Source: a virus | Length of the DNA stretch: 22,688 bases | Direction: 5' to 3' (one strand) | IMG/VR virus record: IMGVR_UViG_3300030118_006385 | Coordinates: 1 to 22,688 of that record | Shown here: positions 12,893-21,258 of the stretch, piece after piece | How the letters are laid out: the number at the start of each line of letters is the position of its first letter | How positions within the stretch are numbered: position 1 is the first letter of the stretch | Program-made: the position numbers and the translations under genes | The notes under the pieces: generated by a model | What the model saw: only the letters and a program-made list of their open reading frames with translations | Database searches by the model: none | What the model was told of the DNA's origin: nothing

Positions 12893-12904
12893 TTTGTAAA
12901 TTTG
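12893..12904 (+). promoter_or_regulatory. Rightward late promoter element (TTTG-TAAATTTG)
   Basis: TAAATTTG (12897-12904) is an exact TAnnTTTG match directly preceded by TTTG (12893-12896) and by AAGCTTA (12882-12888), like the elements at 3638-3649 and 6962-6974. It lies in a 55-bp intergenic gap, 14 nt before the ATG at 12919, and would start transcription of the second fibre block. Confidence 0.55.
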
Positions 12905-12918
12905 AATAAATATTAAAA

Positions 12919-13269
12919 ATGGCAATAACTAAAGTAACAAGCAGCGTTTTAAGTGATTCTACAATCACACAAGAAAAATTATATCCTGGTTTTAAGGGTA
13001 CTTCAGTAATATCAGGAACAGAAATAAATTGGGACTCATCAGCAGTTTTCACAAAAACTTTAGGTGCAGCCACAACATTTACCTATGTGAATGACGAAAT
13101 AGGTATGGTGAAAGATTTAGTAATATCTGGAGCATATCAAATTACTTGGCCAATAGGGACAAAAATTATTGCCGGCGAGTATGATACAGCAGCAACCGCT
13201 AATTTTATACAGATTGTAAAAACAGGAGCTGCTGAATACTTTTTATCAATATCAAAAGAAGCAGTATAA
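12919..13269 (+). CDS. Small fibre protein
   Basis: A 116-aa beta-rich protein beginning MAITKVTSSVLSDSTITQEK, a start style common in marine phage fibre proteins (MAITKxTxxVLxDxTIT.xKL). The rest has alternating strands with AATTFTYVNDEIG and a GTKIIAGEYDTAATANFIQI segment near the end. It resembles the single-module protein at 11460-11786 in size and place but not clearly in sequence. It is the first gene after the promoter at 12893-12904 and overlaps the next gene by 1 bp (TAATG). Confidence 0.7.
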   Translation: MAITKVTSSVLSDSTITQEKLYPGFKGTSVISGTEINWDSSAVFTKTLGAATTFTYVNDEIGMVKDLVISGAYQITWPIGTKIIAGEYDTAATANFIQIVKTGAAEYFLSISKEAV

Positions 13270-13817
13270 TGGTAGCAATAGAGAAAAACGGAACAATACA
13301 AACATTTAACCGTCTACCAAATAAATGGGAGGACGAAAAGGGTGTGCATATGAATTTTAGGCTTTGCACAAACAAAGAAGATTACGGTTTTTATGATGTT
13401 GTTACACCAACTTATGATCGTATTACACAACGACTTTCTCCTATTTTTTGGGATGCAGACAATAAGGTGTTTACATACACTGTGAGTGATATAGATTTTG
13501 ACGCTTCTTATGATGAGCTAGATAAAAATGGAGAGCCTACTGGAAACAAAATACCTGTTTACGACAAGGAAGACCTTAAAAAAACCATCATATCACAAAT
13601 AAAACAGCAAGCCTACATATTGTTAAATGTGACTGATTGGTATGCTGCAAGAAAATCTGAATTAGGCACAGATATCCCTCAGACTATTTTAGATGAAAGA
13701 AAGGTCATAAGAGATAAAGCGGAAGCCTTAGAAACAGAAGTTAATGCGCTTGATAATGTAGAGGCAATATTAAAATACACTTATTCTTTTACTGAGCAAG
13801 CCGAACAACCCGAATAA
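13269..13817 (+). CDS. Putative tail-fibre assembly/chaperone-like protein
   Basis: A 182-aa product. The N-terminal half (1-80) is beta-rich (RLPNKWEDEKGVHMNFRLC). The C-terminal half is helical: QIKQQAYILLNVTDWYAARK (112-131), ELGTDIPQTILDERKVIRDK (133-152), then an acidic helix to 165. The order A..LL..TDWY..R..E.G..IP..I...R..IR is characteristic of phage tail or fibre accessory proteins with a DUF4376-like C-terminus, where the helical part often follows a fibre gene. It abuts the LamG protein gene (stop at 13817, start at 13818), suggesting the two proteins work together. Confidence 0.7.
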   Translation: MVAIEKNGTIQTFNRLPNKWEDEKGVHMNFRLCTNKEDYGFYDVVTPTYDRITQRLSPIFWDADNKVFTYTVSDIDFDASYDELDKNGEPTGNKIPVYDKEDLKKTIISQIKQQAYILLNVTDWYAARKSELGTDIPQTILDERKVIRDKAEALETEVNALDNVEAILKYTYSFTEQAEQPE

Positions 13818-16800
13818 ATGTTAGGCAAAAGACTAATCAATACTGGAGGAGTTGGAGCTTGTACAACAGATACTACGCAAATATTAAATGCAGGTTCAAC
13901 TCAATCTTTAGCCTTATATAGATTTGAAGATAACGCTAATGATACTGCATCAGGTACTGGCAAGTTTGGTAAAGGCGCTGTATTTAATGGAAGTAATTCA
14001 GAAATTACACTACCTGCTGCTTTAAGTGATGGTTCAACAACAGATACAAATTGTATATCTTTTTGGTTTAATGTAGGTGCAGAAGTAACATCATCATCAT
14101 CAGGTAATGAAATAATGAGCTTTTCTAAATCTGGTAGTAATACTGGTAAAATTGCTCTTGGTTCTACAACAGGTAATTTTAGCAATGAAACATTTTCAGT
14201 TACATCGGATGTAGCAAATCAATACACATATATTACAGAAACTATACCAGCTGGATGGAATCATGCTGTAGTGCAATGGAATTCGTCTACAACTAGATGG
14301 GATATATACATAAATGGACAAGCTAAAAGCACTTCAACTTTTGGGACAAATGAACAAGGTAAATTATTATTAAAGTTTGGTAATCGGAGTTCATATTATT
14401 TTGATGGAAAATTAGACCAAGTTAGAGTATTTAATAGGTCTTTAAGTTCGTCTGAAGTTTCAACTCTTTATAATGAAACTTCATCTACTGTAAATACTTT
14501 ACAAATATTAGGGGATACAAGTTGTATTGCAACATATACGTTTGAAGGAAACGCACAAGATTTATCAGGCAACTATTACCATGGATCTGCAAGTAATATA
14601 ACATATGATTATAGTGGTACTGCATCTAATGTAACTTATACTACAGGTAAATTTGGGAAAGGAGCTGCATTCAATGGAAGTAATAGTCAAATAAGCACAA
14701 GTAGCTTTGCATCTTTAAGTCAAGTTAGCATATCTATGTGGGTTAATATGCCTGATATATCCCAACAAGCAGGTTTAATTGCAAGATATGGTACTAATAG
14801 AGAGTTTGCTATTTATATGTATTCAGGTACTTTAACTGCAAGTATTTATTATAATGGCAACAATGGTAATGCAACACAGGTTACTGCCAGTACATATATG
14901 TCCAACGATACTTGGCATCATATTGCATATACTGCTAATGGTTCAACTGCACCAAAATTATATATTGATAATGTAGAAGTAGGCTCACCACAATATACAG
15001 ATTCGACAAGGTGTGCTTATTACACATCTTCAGAGCCTTTAGATATTGGACACTTTGCTGGCATTTCTGCTTATAATTATGAAGGTAAAATAGATCAAGT
15101 TCGATTGTTTGATAAAGAACTAAGTGTAGGCGAAATAAATAGTCTTTATAATGAAACTGCAACTTCAGCAGCATTAGGAACAATAGATAATCCATCTCTT
15201 TTGGCATATTATAAAATGGCTGACGCTACAGATGAAACGGGTAATTATGATGGAACACCTACAAGCGTAGACTTTAATGTTGAAGGGAAATATGGTTTTG
15301 CTGGAAAATTTACTGGTTCAAGTAAAATTGTAATACCTAGTGATTTAGGATTAAGAGATAGTAATCTTCCATTTACATTTAGCCTTTGGATAAATTTTGA
15401 TGATATGCCTGGAAATGGTAATTTCCGTGCAATAACAGGATCTGCGTCTGGTAATACTTCAAGAGGGCCATTTGTTGTAAACATGTATGGCACCTCTAGT
15501 GGGGCTGTAACGGCAAGTCTTGAAAGATATTATTCAGGATTAATGTATTATAATAGTAATTATAATAGCTCTGCGGCACTTTTTACTTATACACCTGGTG
15601 TTTGGTATCATTTATGTTTTGTATATACTCCTATATCTGATGGCACCTCTACTGCTTCTGTTTATATAAATGGATCACAATCTGGTATAACAAATCCAAC
15701 ATATACTTTAGATACTGGCCAAAATCGTGCTTCTGCAAATAATTTAGTTATTGGCGTATATAGTAGTTCTGGTTATGGTTGGAGAGGTAAATTAGATCAA
15801 ATAAGAATATTTAACAGAGGAATTAGTGCCTCAGAAGTTACTACACTTTATAACGAAATACAGTGCGCTAATACTATATCTACTCCTGAAAGTTATTTTA
15901 ATACAAAATTATGGACAGGTGATGGAAATGCTCGGTCTATAACTGGCATTGGTTTTGATCCTGATTTTGTTTGGATAAAAAAGAGAGGTAATGATACTAA
16001 ATCCCATAGGGTATTTGACTCTGTTAGAGGCGCTAATAATGTGATTTACGCTGATTTAAACAATGACCAAGACACTCCAACAAATGAATTAACCGCTTTT
16101 GTTAGCGGGGGATTTTCTCTTGGCAATGCAAGTGCTGTAAATGATGCCGCAAGTGATACTTATGTATCATGGAACTGGAAAGCCGGGGGCACGGCGGTTG
16201 CTAATAATGATGGTACTATAGCAAGTCAAGTCAGTGCATCACCAGAATCTGGATTTAGTATTGTAAAATATACAGGAAGTGGTACGGCTGGATCTACTGT
16301 GGGGCATGGTCTTTCGGCTAAACCTGAATTGATTATTATTAAGAATTTAGATGGCGATATAGGTTGGATTGCTTATGACACTGTTAATAATGTTATAGGG
16401 TACCTTCATCTAGAAGATAGCCTTTTAGACAGCAGGCGATCCTGGGCTGTAAACAATACTGATCCTACAAGTACGTTGGTTACTTTAGGTAATAATCAGG
16501 CTACTAATAATACCGGAAACTTTATAATGTACTGTTTTCACTCTGTAGACGGTTATCAACGTATAGGCTCTTATATTGGAAATGGTTCAACTGTTGGTCC
16601 TTTTGTTTATACGGGATTTGAACCTGCTTGGATTATTATAAAACAAATTAATGCGGATAATCATTGGGTTATTAAAGACAATAAAAGAAGTACATCAAAC
16701 CCAAGAGAAGAAAGATTAAAAGCTAATGTAAACAATATAGAAGACACAGGTGCAGATGTAGATTTTTTTACTAATGGCTTTCAAATTAAATCATCATCAA

Positions 16801-17873
16801 ACGAAGTTAATGATAATAATGATACTTATTTATTTTATGCTATAGCCGGAAATCCAGATACTACAGCACCTACTAAAGCCAATAGTTTTGGTATAAAATT
16901 ATATACAGGTGACGATAGTAATAATAGAGATATAACTGGGCTTGGATTTAAGCCCGACTTTCTTTGGATAAAACGAAGAGGTTCGGAACCACATGCTTTA
17001 TACGATAGTGTTAGAGGTCCTAATCTTCAATTAACAACTCATAATACTGATACTGAAGCTACAAATTCAGGATCATATTTAGGTATGTCATCTTTTGATG
17101 CTGATGGATTTAATGTTGGAAACAATGGCGGTACAAATAGAGCCCCACATGATTATGTAGCATGGGCATGGAAAGGCTTGGATCACGACAGAAACTTACC
17201 AGCAATAAATAATGATGGGAGTATTACAAGTTTAGTTAGTGCAAACATTGAAGCGGGATTTTCAATAGTATCTTATAGAGGAAACGCTAGTTCTGGTGCT
17301 ACTGTAGGGCATGGTTTAGGAGGTGAATTAGATTTTCTTATTGTTAAATCTACAAATCTTACTCAAGCTTGGAATGTATATGTTAAAGGTGTAACAGACA
17401 CTAATGCAAAATATCTTCGTTTAAATGAACCTAATAATATTTATACTACAGTAAATCCAAGATTTATTCCTGGAAATTTTAATGATAATGTTTTTTCTAT
17501 TGGTAGCGATAATGCGTGTAACGGTAATAATGATGACTATATTGCATATTGTTTTAGGTCGATTTCAGGATATAGTAAAGTAGGGACTTATAGCGGTGCA
17601 GGTTCAAGTGGTAAAACAATTTCAACAGGATTTCAACCTAGATTTATATTAATTAAAAGAATTGATGACTCAAGCAATAATACTAGTTGGGCGATTTATG
17701 ATAGTGAAAGAGGGGGAACAAAACCTATTCGACCTAACACATCTGGAGATGAAACTTCAGCATCAACAACTGAAATATCATTTACCTCAACTGGAATCTC
17801 AATCCCCACTTCTTCAACAAGTGGACTTATAAATGAAAGCGGAGATACTTATATCTACCTAGCAATATCATAA
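13818..17873 (+). CDS. Giant lectin-like receptor-binding protein: three LamG-like domains plus a doubled C-terminal domain
   Basis: A 1351-aa protein. Residues ~30-680 hold three LamG/concanavalin A-like domains. Each opens with an A.Y.FE(G/D)NA.D or AYYKM.D.TD..G motif and FGKGA.FNGS, and closes with GKLDQVRVFNRSLSSSEVSTLYNE-type ends at codons 197, 423 and 657. Such domains bind sugars, often using calcium. Residues ~694-1351 hold two copies of a ~332-residue domain (KLWTGDG...GFDPDFVWIKKRG; KLYTGDD...GFKPDFLWIKRRG), each with WNWKAGG / WAWKGL, NNDG(T/S)I.S.VSA and VGHGL (codons 828 and 1163). I recall this C-terminal domain from marine phage structural proteins. A host glycan-binding tail component is the likely role. 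Confidence 0.87.
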   Translation: MLGKRLINTGGVGACTTDTTQILNAGSTQSLALYRFEDNANDTASGTGKFGKGAVFNGSNSEITLPAALSDGSTTDTNCISFWFNVGAEVTSSSSGNEIMSFSKSGSNTGKIALGSTTGNFSNETFSVTSDVANQYTYITETIPAGWNHAVVQWNSSTTRWDIYINGQAKSTSTFGTNEQGKLLLKFGNRSSYYFDGKLDQVRVFNRSLSSSEVSTLYNETSSTVNTLQILGDTSCIATYTFEGNAQDLSGNYYHGSASNITYDYSGTASNVTYTTGKFGKGAAFNGSNSQISTSSFASLSQVSISMWVNMPDISQQAGLIARYGTNREFAIYMYSGTLTASIYYNGNNGNATQVTASTYMSNDTWHHIAYTANGSTAPKLYIDNVEVGSPQYTDSTRCAYYTSSEPLDIGHFAGISAYNYEGKIDQVRLFDKELSVGEINSLYNETATSAALGTIDNPSLLAYYKMADATDETGNYDGTPTSVDFNVEGKYGFAGKFTGSSKIVIPSDLGLRDSNLPFTFSLWINFDDMPGNGNFRAITGSASGNTSRGPFVVNMYGTSSGAVTASLERYYSGLMYYNSNYNSSAALFTYTPGVWYHLCFVYTPISDGTSTASVYINGSQSGITNPTYTLDTGQNRASANNLVIGVYSSSGYGWRGKLDQIRIFNRGISASEVTTLYNEIQCANTISTPESYFNTKLWTGDGNARSITGIGFDPDFVWIKKRGNDTKSHRVFDSVRGANNVIYADLNNDQDTPTNELTAFVSGGFSLGNASAVNDAASDTYVSWNWKAGGTAVANNDGTIASQVSASPESGFSIVKYTGSGTAGSTVGHGLSAKPELIIIKNLDGDIGWIAYDTVNNVIGYLHLEDSLLDSRRSWAVNNTDPTSTLVTLGNNQATNNTGNFIMYCFHSVDGYQRIGSYIGNGSTVGPFVYTGFEPAWIIIKQINADNHWVIKDNKRSTSNPREERLKANVNNIEDTGADVDFFTNGFQIKSSSNEVNDNNDTYLFYAIAGNPDTTAPTKANSFGIKLYTGDDSNNRDITGLGFKPDFLWIKRRGSEPHALYDSVRGPNLQLTTHNTDTEATNSGSYLGMSSFDADGFNVGNNGGTNRAPHDYVAWAWKGLDHDRNLPAINNDGSITSLVSANIEAGFSIVSYRGNASSGATVGHGLGGELDFLIVKSTNLTQAWNVYVKGVTDTNAKYLRLNEPNNIYTTVNPRFIPGNFNDNVFSIGSDNACNGNNDDYIAYCFRSISGYSKVGTYSGAGSSGKTISTGFQPRFILIKRIDDSSNNTSWAIYDSERGGTKPIRPNTSGDETSASTTEISFTSTGISIPTSSTSGLINESGDTYIYLAIS
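15895..17873 (+). repeat. Tandem duplication of a ~332-codon domain
   Basis: The two halves align at TGDG.../TGDD..., G(F/F).PDF(V/L)WIK(K/R)RG, SVRG, VSWNWK / VAWAWK, NNDG, EAGFSIV-type segments and VGHGL. Offsets between equivalent motifs are about 330-335 codons. DNA identity is only partial, so the duplication is old. It lies inside the 13818-17873 gene. Confidence 0.75.
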
Positions 17874-17890
17874 AAATAAAATTAAATTGA

Positions 17891-18109
17891 GTGAATTATA
17901 TTAGAAAAATATCAGTCGGAGCGGATTATAAAAATGCGATGCATTATATAGTTGGTCAGCAAGTTATGAATGGCTCTTACGAAATAGCTGAAATAAATCA
18001 AGAAGAAGACAAGGTTTCTATTTGGGTCAAAAAAGGCAACGAAATAATCAAATGGAAAGACATCTCTAACAATCCTATTATTATAGAATACAATTTGCAA
18101 GCAATATGA
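17891..18109 (+). CDS. 72-aa conserved phage protein, GTG start
   Basis: The product begins with a GTG-encoded start followed by NYIRKISVGADYKNAMHYIV (2-21), then GQQVMNGSYEIAEIN (22-36) and a KVSIWVKKGNEIIKWKDI strand-rich end (41-58). The NYIRKISVGADYKNAMHYIVGQ opening is highly recognisable from marine phage genomes, where it sits beside packaging genes; its function is unknown. No in-frame ATG is available near the expected start, so GTG 17891 is chosen. It is 17 nt after the giant lectin gene and overlaps the next gene by 4 bp. Confidence 0.8.
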   Translation: MNYIRKISVGADYKNAMHYIVGQQVMNGSYEIAEINQEEDKVSIWVKKGNEIIKWKDISNNPIIIEYNLQAI

Positions 18110-18672
18110 AACCCAGGTGGAGTTATCTAGTAGAGCCTATCGATGGCACATATTTAAATACTCAAACCATAGGAGGAGTTGACTTTGTCATTAACACATC
18201 TATTGAAGATGTTAAATATGTAAATAGACTTGGAAAAATAATTGAGTCGCCAAAAGGATCTGAAATACCCAAAGGCTCTACAGTGGTTTTACATCACAAT
18301 GTTTTCAGAACTTACTACAACATGAAAGGAAAAAAAACAAAAAGCAATGAATATTTTAGAGAAAATAAATATTTGGTTCCAGAAGAAAAAATATATATGT
18401 ACAACCATAGTGGAGATTGGGTGTGCACTTCTGATTTCTGCTTTGTTAGCCCTATAGATTTTCATCAAGACGATGAGATATTTAGGTCTGATAAAAAAGA
18501 ACAAGAACATACAGGAATAGTAAAGTATATAAAAAATTCATATATTAATATTGGAGATAAAGTTGCATTCACAAAAAACTCAGAATATGAGTTTAATATC
18601 GGTGGAGAAAAGCTTTATAGAATGAAACATAAAAACATTTGTTTACTTTTAGATGGGCAAGTCGTTAAATAG
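18106..18672 (+). CDS. Conserved phage protein with GroES-like barrel pattern
   Basis: A 188-aa product. Residues 136-184 (TGIVKYIKNSYINIGDKVAF then EYEFNIGGEKLYRMKHKNIC) follow the GroES barrel order: GxV, a short loop, (hydrophobic)GD.V.F, a turn, GE...(R/V)M, then a closing strand. The N-terminal part (43-117) has a similar plan: GKIIESPKG, PKGSTVVLHHNVFR, YLVPEEKIYMY, FCFVSP. It may therefore be two tandem GroES-like barrels. The GGVIL mobile loop of the phage GroES is absent. It is coupled to the upstream gene by a 4-bp overlap and precedes the terminase genes. A structural protein or a co-chaperonin-like scaffold are both possible. Confidence 0.68.
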   Translation: MKPRWSYLVEPIDGTYLNTQTIGGVDFVINTSIEDVKYVNRLGKIIESPKGSEIPKGSTVVLHHNVFRTYYNMKGKKTKSNEYFRENKYLVPEEKIYMYNHSGDWVCTSDFCFVSPIDFHQDDEIFRSDKKEQEHTGIVKYIKNSYINIGDKVAFTKNSEYEFNIGGEKLYRMKHKNICLLLDGQVVK

Positions 18673-18748
18673 AAAAGGTAAATATAGCCACTGCACAAGA
18701 GCGCAGAGAAATGGAAGAAACAGGCCAGCAAAAAAAGGTAACAAATAG
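18653..18748 (+). CDS. 31-aa basic peptide (putative)
   Basis: A short open frame encodes MGKSLNRKGKYSHCTRAQRN (1-20) followed by GRNRPAKKGNK. It overlaps the end of the GroES-like gene by 20 bp and ends 8 nt before the next ATG, filling the gap exactly. The very high Arg/Lys content matches the tiny basic proteins at 3654-5606. No family is recognised. It could be a chance frame in an AT-rich gap. Confidence 0.42.
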   Translation: MGKSLNRKGKYSHCTRAQRNGRNRPAKKGNK

Positions 18749-18756
18749 TTGTGCTT

Positions 18757-19059
18757 ATGGATAAAGAGGTAAATAAAACAATAGAAAAAGTAATTGAGGC
18801 TGGAGAAAAGGCTGTTGAAGAATTAATTAAAGTTGCTGAAGAAGAAATTATAACTGGCAAACCAGAAGACGATTTAGCAGCTGACAGATTAAAAAATGCA
18901 GCAGCTACAAAAAAGCTAGCAGTTTTTGATGCTTTTGAGATATTGCAAAAAATACAAAAAGAGAAAGACAAGTTAAGTGGAAAAGAAGACACTTCAGAAG
19001 GTTCGGGAAAAGATACAGGATTTCAAAGCTTCGCAGAATCCAAAGGAAGAAAGCTTTAA
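18757..19059 (+). CDS. Putative terminase small subunit
   Basis: A 100-aa helical acidic protein. Long amphipathic helices span about 3-32 and 40-72 (DLAADRLKNAAATKKLAVFD at 39-58), followed by a polar tail with FQSFAESKGRK (89-99). Size, all-helical content and position directly before the large terminase gene suggest the small subunit that recognises phage DNA. No helix-turn-helix is clear, so the assignment is mainly by context. ATG 18757 is preferred over GTG 18751. The 3' end overlaps the large-subunit gene by 83 bp in another frame. Confidence 0.6.
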   Translation: MDKEVNKTIEKVIEAGEKAVEELIKVAEEEIITGKPEDDLAADRLKNAAATKKLAVFDAFEILQKIQKEKDKLSGKEDTSEGSGKDTGFQSFAESKGRKL

Positions 19060-21256
19060 TTTATATTTAGAGCTCAAAAACTTTATACCTGCAAAGACTT
19101 TGTATTCTAGAAATAGAGATAAGTCTTGGCGTTATGGCTATGATGAAGAGCATGACATTATTGTTATATCAAAAAATGGAAAGATAGGTAGTGTAATTCA
19201 GATACAAGATTTAAAGATTGCATTACCTTTGCAGCCAAAGAAAGTATATTCAAGAAGTCGTGAAAAAGCAAAACAATATTGGGAGCCTTTTGAATATCCA
19301 AAAGAACTCAGCCACATCAAAACCATATTCCAGTGGAACGAATACCCAAATTCATTTAAAGATAAGTGGCTTGAATATATTGAAAATGAATTCGATAGGA
19401 GAGAAAGTGGTTATTGGTTTAAAAATAACGGTACTCCTATTTATATTACTGGCTCTCACTACATGTACCTTCAGTGGACAAAGATTGATGTTGGCAAACC
19501 AGACTTTAGAGAATCGAATAGGATCTTCTACATATTCTGGGAAGCTTGCAAAGCAGATGAACGATGCTTTGGAATGTGCTATCTCAAGAACAGAAGATCG
19601 GGATTTTCTTTTATGTCTTCCTCAGAGATCGTTAACCAAGCAACAATTACTTCAGATGCGAGGTTTGGTATATTATCAAAAACGGGAGCAGATGCAAAAA
19701 AAATGTTTACAGACAAGGTTGTCCCAATATCAACAAACTACCCATTCTTTTTCAAGCCAATACAAGACGGGATGGACCGACCAAAAACAGAGCTTGCTTA
19801 CAGGGTACCTGCATCAAAGCTTACTAGAAAGTCCATCATTAAGTCCGACAGTGATGATCTTACAGGACTCGACACAACTATCGATTGGAAAAATACCGGA
19901 GATAACTCTTACGACGGCGAAAAACTACGACTTCTCGTCCATGACGAAAGTGGAAAATGGGAAAAACCAGATAATATCCTCAACAACTGGGCTGTCACTA
20001 AAACTACATTACGATTAGGTAGAAGGATTATTGGTAAGTGTTTGATGGGATCAACATCAAACTCATTAGATAAAGGGGGTGATAACTTCAAAAACCTTTA
20101 TAAAGATTCTGATTTGTCTACAAGAAATGTAAATGGCCAAACTAAAAGCGGCATGTATAATTTATTTATTCCTATGGAGTGGAACATGGAGGGTTTTTTA
20201 GATATACATGGCAATCCTATATTTCACACTGACAAAGTAGTTGAAGGAATTGACGGTATGGATATAAATATAGGGGTGATTGATTATTGGAACAATGAGG
20301 TTGATTCTTTAAAAACCGATCACGATCAACTTAACGAATTCTATAGACAGTTTCCAAGAACAGAAAATCACGCCTTTAGAGATGAATCCAAAAATACTTT
20401 ATTTAATTTATCGAGGATTTACGAGCAAATAGATTACAATGACGGACTCGAAGCACAAAGAGTTGTTATGCAGGGTAGTTTTTCATGGAAAAATGGAAAA
20501 AAAGATACAGAGGTTATATGGACACCAAATAGAAACGGAAGGTTTCATGTAAACTGGATACCGCAAAGAGAGCTAAGAAACAATATTATATACAAAAATG
20601 GTAAGAAATATCCAGGCAACGAGCACATAGGGGCATTTGGCTGCGATTCTTACGACATTTCAGGCACTGTAGGTGGGGGAGGTTCTAACGGTGCATTACA
20701 TGGCCTTACAAGGGTTAATTTTGATGCTCCATCAGATGTATTTTTTTTAGAATATATAGCACGACCTCAAACCTCAGAAATATTCTATGAAGATGTACTT
20801 ATGGCTTGTGTTTTTTATGGAATGCCAATCCTTGTTGAAAACAACAAACCAAGGATATTATATCATTTTAAAAACAGGGGCTATAGGGGCTTCAGTCTTT
20901 CACGACCAGATAAACATAAAAATGATTTATCAAAAGCAGAAAGAGAACTTGGAGGTATACCATCATCATCAGCTGTTATAGCAATACATGCTGAAGCAAT
21001 TGAGTCTTATATAGAAACCAATGTAGGTTTTAATGAAGATTCAAATGGAAATATGTTTTTTAACAGAACATTATTAGACTGGGCAAACTACGATATATCT
21101 AACAGAACTAAGTTTGATGCTACTGTTAGTTCAGGATTAGCTATTATGGCTAACAACAAGTATGTAGTTAAGCCTGAAAAAAAGGTTAAAGAAATAAATG
21201 TTAACTTTGCAAGGTACAATAATCGTGGAATGATTAGCACTATGCTTACAAAATAA
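18977..21256 (+). CDS. terL: Terminase large subunit (packaging ATPase-nuclease)
   Basis: A 759-aa protein, long for TerL, as in some Bacteroidota phages. It powers DNA packaging into the prohead and cuts concatemers. The Walker A-like loop is KNRRSGFS (204-211), a deviant form without the GK(S/T) core. Walker B is LRLLVHDES (317-325) with D323 and E324. The coupling motif is IIGKCLMGSTSNS (around 351-363). The nuclease domain begins near GAFGCDSYDIS, with D557 as the likely first metal ligand. Further acidic residues follow, up to AEAIESYIE. Start: GTG 18977 gives an 83-bp overlap with the small-subunit gene; the next ATG is well inside the conserved region. The portal ATG is 2 nt after the stop. 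Confidence 0.92.
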   Translation: MEKKTLQKVREKIQDFKASQNPKEESFNLYLELKNFIPAKTLYSRNRDKSWRYGYDEEHDIIVISKNGKIGSVIQIQDLKIALPLQPKKVYSRSREKAKQYWEPFEYPKELSHIKTIFQWNEYPNSFKDKWLEYIENEFDRRESGYWFKNNGTPIYITGSHYMYLQWTKIDVGKPDFRESNRIFYIFWEACKADERCFGMCYLKNRRSGFSFMSSSEIVNQATITSDARFGILSKTGADAKKMFTDKVVPISTNYPFFFKPIQDGMDRPKTELAYRVPASKLTRKSIIKSDSDDLTGLDTTIDWKNTGDNSYDGEKLRLLVHDESGKWEKPDNILNNWAVTKTTLRLGRRIIGKCLMGSTSNSLDKGGDNFKNLYKDSDLSTRNVNGQTKSGMYNLFIPMEWNMEGFLDIHGNPIFHTDKVVEGIDGMDINIGVIDYWNNEVDSLKTDHDQLNEFYRQFPRTENHAFRDESKNTLFNLSRIYEQIDYNDGLEAQRVVMQGSFSWKNGKKDTEVIWTPNRNGRFHVNWIPQRELRNNIIYKNGKKYPGNEHIGAFGCDSYDISGTVGGGGSNGALHGLTRVNFDAPSDVFFLEYIARPQTSEIFYEDVLMACVFYGMPILVENNKPRILYHFKNRGYRGFSLSRPDKHKNDLSKAERELGGIPSSSAVIAIHAEAIESYIETNVGFNEDSNGNMFFNRTLLDWANYDISNRTKFDATVSSGLAIMANNKYVVKPEKKVKEINVNFARYNNRGMISTMLTK

Positions 21257-21258
21257 AT

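Noticed and set aside
18757-19059. Programmed frameshift fusing the small and large terminase genes
   Set aside because: No convincing slippery heptamer or following structure is visible, and both proteins make sense separately.
19218-20018. 266-aa frame inside terL in another frame
   Set aside because: It is long, but it lies fully within conserved TerL sequence including the Walker A region, shows Ser/Gln/Leu-rich shadow composition and has no motif. AT-rich Lys/Asn/Ile codon use leaves such open shadows.
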